DNA from: Anaerolineales bacterium UBA3905
GTDB lineage: Bacteria; Chloroflexota; Anaerolineae; Caldilineales; Caldilineaceae
Direction of reading: 5' to 3'
Assembly (NCBI GenBank): GCA_002391565.1
Contig: DGFH01000180.1
Span: 21,096 to 27,931 of the forward strand
DNA: 6,836 nucleotides
Shown: positions 1 through 6,836 of the stretch, in pieces
Numbering within the stretch: the stretch's first letter is position 1
Layout: every line of letters begins with the position of its first letter
Position numbers and translations under genes: made by a program
Notes under the pieces: model-generated
What the model was told of the DNA's origin: nothing
Database searches by the model: none
What the model saw: the letters and a program-made list of their open reading frames with translations, nothing else

Positions 1-174
1 GAGGGCGCCAAATCCTTTGAGGATCTGCTGCGCGAAGCGTGGGAGACAGCCGCCAGCGAAGACGAGCTGCGCCAGCGCATCCATGCCCTGGGCGACATGC
101 TGGTGCGGGCGCGCCGCGATTACGAACGCGTGCGCGAGACAAACGAGATGTTGGACTGGGCGTTGGAGGGGTGA
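1..174 (+). CDS. C-terminal end of an unidentified helical protein (partial)
   Basis: The first reading frame is open from the window edge to a TGA at 172-174 and encodes the last 57 residues of a protein whose start lies outside the window. The residues are strongly charged, with many Glu, Arg and Asp and regularly spaced Leu, Ala and Met (for example LRQRIHALGDMLVRARRDYE). This pattern suggests one or two amphipathic helices and possibly a coiled coil. Codons favour G or C in the third position, as in the confident genes nearby, which supports this frame over the two overlapping plus frames. No family motif is visible and I do not recognise the protein. It converges on the minus-strand gene that ends at 234. 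Confidence 0.6.
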   Translation, partial: EGAKSFEDLLREAWETAASEDELRQRIHALGDMLVRARRDYERVRETNEMLDWALEG

Positions 175-233
175 AGCGCCTCTCATCAGGCGTCAACCGT
201 CACTCGTTATGTTCGCTCTTGACGCGAGACGCC
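175..233. other. Convergent intergenic gap with nested inverted repeats
   Basis: The 59 bases between two converging genes hold several competing hairpin arms. CGCCT at 177-181 pairs with AGGCG at 188-192 around a 6-base loop directly after the upstream stop. GCGTCAA at 190-196 pairs with TTGACGC at 219-225. AGGCGTC at 188-194 pairs with GACGCCT at 228-234, which touches the stop of the opposing gene. None is followed by a T tract, so this is not a textbook intrinsic terminator. It may still serve as a weak bidirectional terminator or an RNA 3' end structure. Confidence 0.35.
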
Positions 234-899
234 TCACCGTTTCGCCAGCAAAACTTCACGCACCAGGGGATGCCCGAATTTGCCCAACTCACTGGCGACT
301 TTCCAGGCTTCCTGGTCAGTCGTGCGCAGGTGATTGGGGTCGACGAGCAGGCGCGGCTGATCGGGATGGTCAGCGTCGCGAATTTCGTAGGCTTGCTGCA
401 AGTCATCGCCTTCTTCATGATAACGGATTGGCGGCAACCCCTCGACCTGGCGGTAGGTTTCGCGGCGGAACTCGCCGGCCTGTGGATTGCGGTGGATGTT
501 GCAGCGCAGCCGCCCCAACAGCGCCCCCAGCGTGACCGACCACTCCATCAGCGCGTCTAGATCGGCGCTTTCCCCCAGCAAGGTTTTCATCAATTTGCGG
601 CGAAAGTCGGCTTGATAGCGATAGAGGCGCACCTGACTGTCGAGCGCCTCACGCCCGATACGCAGCAAGCGATCGAGTGCTTCTTCAGCGGAGCCGGCGT
701 CCCCCACCCAGTACCCCTCGAAGCCGGTGCCGTTCTCGAAAAAGGGGTTGCGCGCCAACCGCACCGTTTCCCAGGCAAGATAACGATGGTCGAATTGATG
801 AGAAAGCTGCGCCACGGGGAGAATGGCATCTTCCTGATTCGCTTCCAGCAACCACAGCAGGTAATCACCAAACGGAACTTCACCTTCAACACGTTTCAT
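234..899 (-). CDS. Hypothetical protein, 221 residues, no recognised family
   Basis: The frame runs from ATG (899-897) to TGA (236-234). There is no in-frame start between this ATG and an AGAGGAAG purine stretch about 14 bases upstream, so the start is fairly firm although the spacing to that possible ribosome site is long. The product looks soluble: no signal peptide or membrane span is evident, and it is rich in Glu, Asp, Arg and Leu. Aromatic-rich segments near residues 36-64 (QFDHRYLAW, NPFFENGTGFEGYWVGD) are followed by a helical stretch around 70-130. A basic/polar part with CNIHRNP at 133-139 follows, and then an acidic region around 160-185. I do not recognise a domain or catalytic motif and assign no function. 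It lies downstream of the GH13 gene on the same strand, 124 bases away, so it may have its own promoter. Confidence 0.75.
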   Translation of the reverse strand: MKRVEGEVPFGDYLLWLLEANQEDAILPVAQLSHQFDHRYLAWETVRLARNPFFENGTGFEGYWVGDAGSAEEALDRLLRIGREALDSQVRLYRYQADFRRKLMKTLLGESADLDALMEWSVTLGALLGRLRCNIHRNPQAGEFRRETYRQVEGLPPIRYHEEGDDLQQAYEIRDADHPDQPRLLVDPNHLRTTDQEAWKVASELGKFGHPLVREVLLAKR

Positions 900-1023
900 A
901 GCAACAACACACTTCCTCTGCGAAGTCTGTGACTGCTTCTATTATCGCGCCGAAGTCACCCAACATTGATCAAAAAACGTATGGGTTTCATTTGCGTTTC
1001 GTTATCGTTTTGTCTCGACAAGT
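900..1023. other. Intergenic gap, GH13 gene to orphan gene
   Basis: These 124 bases separate the stop of the GH13 gene from the start of the orphan gene, both on the minus strand. The gap is AT-richer than its neighbours and contains the possible -10 box at 941-946. A short inverted repeat at 1010-1021 (TTGTC/GACAA around two bases) lies just after the GH13 stop. It is too small and lacks a U tract on the coding strand, so it is not a convincing terminator. No open frame or RNA gene is evident. Confidence 0.4.
941..946 (-). promoter_or_regulatory. Possible -10 box upstream of the 221-residue orphan gene
   Basis: Read on the minus strand this is GATAAT, a five-of-six match to the sigma-70 -10 consensus, about 40 bases before the ATG at 899. 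No good -35 box sits at the expected distance; the nearest candidate, TTGATC, would need a 21-base spacer. The element is therefore only suggestive. Confidence 0.3.
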
Positions 1024-3099
1024 TCAGTGACTTGCTGCCACCAGGAACGCCTTTCCCGCGTATCCCGCCAGATCAATTGCCAAACGTCCTTGGGCATCGA
1101 TGGCGCCGGCAGGAACATCGTGCAACAGCTCATGCACAGGCTGCGATGCCATGCCTTCCAGGGTGATCGTCTCCTGGATCGGTGTGGCGCTGAAGTTGAG
1201 CGCGGTGATCTCCGTGCCCAGGCCATCGGGCAACTCGTGCACCATCACGAGCAGACCGGGCGTCTGCACGGCGGGCACGGCGACCTGGCGACTCTCGAAG
1301 ATGCGATAACGACGGCGCACAGCAAGCAGATGGCGCAGCTGGCTGGCGAACGAATCGGGGCGGCGCAACTGCGCGGGCAGAGCGCCGTAAAGCGCCCGCG
1401 CGCGTGGCAAGCCGGCCGCTGAGTGCGTGGCTTCGGGCGCAATGTCCATCAAGTCGTAGGCGCCGCGGTTGATCCAGCGCGTGTCGCCGTCTCCCATCAG
1501 GCTGGCCACATCGGCGGCGGGCACGGTGAGCGCGCCGACCAGATCCCAGCCAGACAACGCAAAGACGCCGGGCTGGAGTGCGTTGTACATCGCCAGCAGC
1601 AGGTGGCCGCGTTGGATGGCGGCGATCTGTTCTGCATCCAGCGTATCCAGGTTGCGGATGCCCAGGGCGGCGGCCACCATCGACGCCGTGGTGCAGGCAA
1701 CGCCATTGGTGGTGAAGGGCAGGTTGTAGGGCGCCGCCGCACCGCTCAGCCGGGCGTACATCTCGGCGCGAATGTGGTCGCGCAGTTCGCTGCCGGTGAG
1801 TTCACGCCCGCCGAAGCTGTAGCGGTCATCTTTGTGCAACGTCCAGAAGTGCACCAATTCCAACGTCAACTCGTCGTGATTCTGCAGCGCATGCACCAGC
1901 GACGCCGGATCGACGCCTGCCTGGTGCATCTCGCGTAGCATCAGGCGCAGAAATTCGGCGTCACCCAGCGCCAGCGCCACGTGATAAGCAGGGCGCGTGA
2001 TGAAATCGTAGGAAAGGTCGGCGCCGCCGTGCGACATGGCGGCGATGTCATCCACAGTGAGGTTCAATTCCTGGAAGGTGAAGCCACCCGCCTTGCGCAC
2101 CAGCCCTGCAATCAACTGATTCGCCGTCACCGATAGCGGATGCCCTTCCGACCAAACCGTGCCATCAGCGCGCCGCTCTACGCCGAGAAAGCCGTTAGCA
2201 TCCAGCCGCAACATCGACGCGCCAAGCACGCCTAGCGAATGGAGCGCATCGCCCATCACCAGCCGTGGCCCGGCAAACGATGGGTCGAGCCAGTTGAGGG
2301 TTGGCTGTCCATCCTTGAAGTAGTGAAGATAGACCCAGCGCCGCGTCACGCCGTCCACCCCCAGCACTGCCGCCGTTGCGCTCCAGTCTGTTTCCTTAAC
2401 GCCCGGCTCATAAAAGATGGTGCGCGCAAGCGGGCCGACGATGTAGCCCTTGTCGCGCAACGCCATCACGGCGGACGGCGACAGATTGGCAGAATCCTTG
2501 CCCCCCGAGACATCGGGCAACAGCGCCCAATCCTCTGGCGCAATTTCGACCATGTGATAGATGCCCGGATAATCGCCATACGCACGCTCAGCCAGGCGGA
2601 AATCTGGCCCCTTGCCTGTGTGTCCGGGCACGATGTCGTCGATGACGATGGCGCCGTTGGCTTTGGCGGTGCGACACATGGCGATGAACTCCGCCGTTGT
2701 GCCCAACGCAGGGTCGATCTCCAGCCCGATGCGATCAAAGTTGCCGTCGATGGAAGGCGTGAAGGCGCGCCCGCTGACGCCGCCAGCGCGCTTCATCGGC
2801 CCGGTGTGGACGGCCTGGATGCCCACTTCAGCAAAGGCTTGCCAGAGTGCAGGCTCGCCCAACGTGTGCAACACCGATTCATCCGGTCGCGTGATGATGG
2901 CGGCGGGGTAGGCTGCAAACCACACCGAGGCAAGCGCAGCCGCAGCGCGCGGCTGCGTGGCGGCATAAGGACGCTGCCACATGGCGCCGACGCCGGCAAA
3001 CGTACGGCTGATGGCCGCGCCTTGCGCCAGCATGGCATGGTCGAGCAACCAGAGCAATTCGTCATTGTCGGCTGACGGTGTAGGAGTGCGGTTGTGCAT
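1024..3099 (-). CDS. GH13 alpha-glucan family enzyme, trehalose synthase (TreS)-like
   Basis: This 691-residue protein has the GH13 catalytic signatures. The nucleophile is Asp300 in LRLDANGFLG, with the conserved Arg298 two residues before it. The acid/base is Glu344 in FTFQELN. The transition-state Asp409 lies in LQNHDELTLELVHFW, a block very like that of trehalose synthase (maltose alpha-D-glucosyltransferase). Strand beta-3 reads DDIVPGH (154-160), so the usual Asn of DxxxNH is Gly159. The (beta/alpha)8 barrel covers about residues 60-590, and a C-terminal beta domain about 600-690. No signal peptide is seen, so it should be cytoplasmic. The likely reaction is maltose-trehalose interconversion or a related transglucosylation; the exact substrate cannot be read from the motifs. 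GAGG seven bases before the ATG supports the start. It is transcribed divergently from threonine synthase. GH13 membership is firm; the TreS assignment is moderate. Confidence 0.88.
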   Translation of the reverse strand: MHNRTPTPSADNDELLWLLDHAMLAQGAAISRTFAGVGAMWQRPYAATQPRAAAALASVWFAAYPAAIITRPDESVLHTLGEPALWQAFAEVGIQAVHTGPMKRAGGVSGRAFTPSIDGNFDRIGLEIDPALGTTAEFIAMCRTAKANGAIVIDDIVPGHTGKGPDFRLAERAYGDYPGIYHMVEIAPEDWALLPDVSGGKDSANLSPSAVMALRDKGYIVGPLARTIFYEPGVKETDWSATAAVLGVDGVTRRWVYLHYFKDGQPTLNWLDPSFAGPRLVMGDALHSLGVLGASMLRLDANGFLGVERRADGTVWSEGHPLSVTANQLIAGLVRKAGGFTFQELNLTVDDIAAMSHGGADLSYDFITRPAYHVALALGDAEFLRLMLREMHQAGVDPASLVHALQNHDELTLELVHFWTLHKDDRYSFGGRELTGSELRDHIRAEMYARLSGAAAPYNLPFTTNGVACTTASMVAAALGIRNLDTLDAEQIAAIQRGHLLLAMYNALQPGVFALSGWDLVGALTVPAADVASLMGDGDTRWINRGAYDLMDIAPEATHSAAGLPRARALYGALPAQLRRPDSFASQLRHLLAVRRRYRIFESRQVAVPAVQTPGLLVMVHELPDGLGTEITALNFSATPIQETITLEGMASQPVHELLHDVPAGAIDAQGRLAIDLAGYAGKAFLVAASH

Positions 3100-3140
3100 G
3101 GCGTATCCTCTTTCTCTTCATGGGTTGTTCTGCCAGCTTC

Positions 3141-3149
3141 ACTATACCA
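3141..3149 (-). promoter_or_regulatory. Candidate extended -10 promoter for the GH13 gene
   Basis: On the minus strand this reads TGGTATAGT, a TGn extension followed by a five-of-six -10 hexamer (TATAGT at 3146-3141). It lies about 40 bases before the ATG. No clear -35 box is present upstream, which is acceptable for an extended -10 promoter. The predicted leader is about 35 bases. Confidence 0.45.
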
Positions 3150-3217
3150 CATCTGTTGCATCCGCCCGGGCGTGCGTAGGGGATAGGCGCTGGTTCACAA
3201 TCGTCGAAACAGCACGC

Positions 3218-3246
3218 TTGCTCACGTCGGACGCCTGACGTATACT
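3218..3246 (+). promoter_or_regulatory. Candidate sigma-70 promoter for thrC
   Basis: TTGCTC (3218-3223) and TATACT (3241-3246) are separated by exactly 17 bases. The -10 box matches five of six consensus positions and the -35 box three of six. The start of transcription would be near 3253, giving a leader of about 36 bases before the ATG at 3289. The spacer contains an inverted repeat, ACGTC at 3224-3228 and GACGT at 3237-3241, which could be an operator half-site pair. Confidence 0.5.
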
Positions 3247-3288
3247 GCCGCTCGACTTCATCCAACCTGCATCAGCCGGAGCGACATC

Positions 3289-4476
<1,188 letters not shown>

Positions 4477-4523
4477 TCTACATATTGTGAAATGGCTCTT
4501 GGAATAAGGAGTAGGCAGTTCGT

Positions 4524-4640
4524 ATGGCTCGCAGGAAATTATCTCGCAACGAAAAGATCTTCTACGGCGTCAGCCTGCTGATCGTTTTCAGTATGGTTTT
4601 CAGCATGATTGCCTCTTTGTTTACAATGACTCCTTTCTGA
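4524..4640 (+). CDS. 38-residue single-span membrane miniprotein
   Basis: The ATG at 4524 is preceded by TAAGGAG, whose AAGGAG core at 4506-4511 is 12 bases away. That is a good match to the ribosome site, though slightly distant. The product begins with a basic stretch, MARRKLSRNEK, followed by about 24 hydrophobic residues from IFYGVSLLIVF to the Phe/Thr/Met near residue 35, and ends TMTPF before TGA. This is the layout of a one-span inner-membrane protein with its N-terminus in the cytoplasm by the positive-inside rule. By my count the frame is about 44% GC, much lower than the flanking genes. It lies between thrC and the EamA transporter, 47 bases after the former and 19 before the latter. 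Its role is unknown; it could be a partner or regulator of the transporter, but that is only inferred from position. A leader peptide for attenuation is unlikely because Thr and Lys codons are few. Confidence 0.6.
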   Translation: MARRKLSRNEKIFYGVSLLIVFSMVFSMIASLFTMTPF

Positions 4641-4663
4641 TGCACCCAACCCCGGTCGGTTGA
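4640..4663 (+). other. 7-codon mini-frame linking miniprotein and transporter
   Basis: The stop of the miniprotein (TGA, 4638-4640) overlaps an ATG (4640-4642). That ATG opens a frame encoding MHPTPVG and stops at TGA 4661-4663. This second stop overlaps the TTG (4660-4662) proposed as the transporter start. The two overlaps could let ribosomes terminate and restart twice. The element may be chance, but it fits the lack of a clear ribosome site before the transporter gene. Confidence 0.3.
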
Positions 4664-5580
4664 TTGTGAGCGACATCTCCGGCGCCTCGTCCGCCGCCCA
4701 ACCTCAACCAGAATCGAGTGCACTGGTAACCCGCAGTGGTTTGTTGCTGGTCGGGTTGGCGGTGCTTTTTTTTAGCACTAGCCCGGTGCTGGTGCGCTGG
4801 GCTGCGGCAAGCCTTTCCAGCTACGAGATCGCCGCCGGGCGGTTGTTGTTAGCCGGGCTGCTGGTGTTAGGCGTGGCGGCGCTACGCGACGCTGCATGGG
4901 CCGGGCTGACGCGTTGGCCGGTTTTCGTGGCAATTGGGCTGGTGGCCGCCGTCCATTTTGGCGCCTACATCGGCTCGCTCAGCTTCACCACCATCGCCCA
5001 CAGCCTGGCGTTGGTCTATACGGCGCCGATCTTTGCGGCGCTGTTGTCATGGTGGTTGCTGGGTGAATCGTTGCGCCCGCGCCAGTGGCTGGGGATCGTG
5101 ATCGCAGTGGTGGGCGTGGCGATCATGGCCGGCTTCACGCCGAACTTCGACCGCACGATGCTGATCGGCGACGCGCTGGCGTTGGTGAGCGCCATCACCT
5201 TTGCCATCTACAGCATCGCTGGGCGGCGCCAACGTCACCATGTGTCGCTGCTCGTTTACGCTGGCGCTGTCTATCTGGCGGGCGGCTTGTGGCTGTTGCC
5301 GATGGCGGCGCTCAACTTCTCGGCAGGGGGCTACACGTTGCCGGCTATCCTCAGTGTGGTGGCGCTGGCGGTTGTGCCGCTGGGGCTGGGGCACACACTC
5401 TATAATGCAGCGCTGCGACGAATGCGCGCTACATCTGTCAATCTGCTGGCGACACAAGAAGTCACGGGTGGCGTGCTCCTGGGCATCTTTTTGCTCGGAG
5501 AAATTCCCAGCTTTGTGACCGTCGTAGGCATTGCCGTAACATTGGTCGGCATTATCCTGGTTTTGCTCGAAACACCGTAG
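4660..5580 (+). CDS. EamA/DMT-superfamily transporter, ten membrane spans
   Basis: The 306-residue protein has a polar N-terminal tail of about 25 residues and then about ten hydrophobic spans, near residues 26-44, 56-74, 86-106, 113-133, 142-158, 167-187, 195-214, 226-249, 258-280 and 285-303. It is a tandem pair of five-span EamA repeats, each with the LGE signature at the end of its fourth span (LLGE 133-136 and 278-281). The first repeat keeps the usual Pro (TAPIFAALLSWWLLGE); the second has TQEVTGGVLLG in its place. The family includes inner-membrane exporters of amino acids such as threonine/homoserine (RhtA) and others of unknown substrate. Position between thrC and lysA suggests export of aspartate-family amino acids, but this is inference. 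The start is TTG at 4660 or GTG at 4666; neither has a strong ribosome site, consistent with coupling to the preceding miniprotein. lysA begins 7 bases after the stop. Confidence 0.9.
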   Translation: MIVSDISGASSAAQPQPESSALVTRSGLLLVGLAVLFFSTSPVLVRWAAASLSSYEIAAGRLLLAGLLVLGVAALRDAAWAGLTRWPVFVAIGLVAAVHFGAYIGSLSFTTIAHSLALVYTAPIFAALLSWWLLGESLRPRQWLGIVIAVVGVAIMAGFTPNFDRTMLIGDALALVSAITFAIYSIAGRRQRHHVSLLVYAGAVYLAGGLWLLPMAALNFSAGGYTLPAILSVVALAVVPLGLGHTLYNAALRRMRATSVNLLATQEVTGGVLLGIFLLGEIPSFVTVVGIAVTLVGIILVLLETP

Positions 5581-5587
5581 GGCATCC

Positions 5588-6836
<1,249 letters not shown>

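Noticed and set aside
39..560. Plus-strand open frames of about 172 codons at the left end
   Set aside because: They overlap the better-supported frame 1-174 and the opposite-strand orphan gene. They carry no recognisable motif and have Arg/Cys/Ala-rich shadow composition.
1010..1021. Intrinsic terminator after the GH13 gene
   Set aside because: The stem is only about five base pairs with a two-base loop, and no U tract follows on the coding strand.
2239..3075. 278-codon plus-strand open frame opposite the GH13 gene
   Set aside because: The minus strand carries clear GH13 catalytic motifs through this stretch. The opposite frame is Arg/His/Gly-rich with no family signature, as expected of a shadow frame in GC-rich DNA.
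4524..4640. Attenuator leader peptide for threonine or lysine control
   Set aside because: The frame holds only two Thr and two Lys codons, not in a run, and no terminator/antiterminator pair is visible after it. The hydrophobic span fits a membrane miniprotein better.

Overview
This window looks like a piece of a moderately high-GC bacterial chromosome with compact, mostly leaderless-looking spacing between genes. The gene families fit an environmental bacterium, possibly Chloroflexota: a zinc-ribbon class I threonine synthase, an atypical trehalose-synthase-like GH13 enzyme, and a variant diaminopimelate decarboxylase. That placement rests on family impressions only and is tentative. I see no mobile element, CRISPR array, tRNA or rRNA.

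Left part (1-1023): the last 57 codons of an unidentified helical protein run on the plus strand and converge on a 221-residue orphan protein on the minus strand. A 59-base gap rich in inverted gcgtc/gacgc words separates them. A 124-base gap carrying a possible promoter lies upstream of the orphan gene.

Middle (1024-3288): a 691-residue GH13 alpha-glucan-type enzyme, closest in motifs to trehalose synthase (maltose glucosyltransferase), is on the minus strand. It is transcribed divergently from the next gene through a 189-base region with a candidate promoter on each strand.

Right part (3289-6836): this is an aspartate-family amino-acid cluster, all on the plus strand. It holds threonine synthase, a 38-codon AT-rich single-span membrane miniprotein, a ten-span EamA/DMT transporter and diaminopimelate decarboxylase, the last cut by the window edge. 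A perfect extended -10 element (TGCTATAAT) overlaps the thrC stop codon and probably starts a second transcript covering the last three genes. Threonine and lysine both derive from aspartate semialdehyde, so the transporter between the two biosynthetic genes is a candidate exporter of such amino acids. The most unusual spot is the junction between the miniprotein and the transporter. There a stop/start overlap, a 7-codon open frame and a second stop/start overlap lie end to end, suggesting coupled translation. I do not see a clearly novel multi-gene system; the miniprotein and its junction are the best leads.
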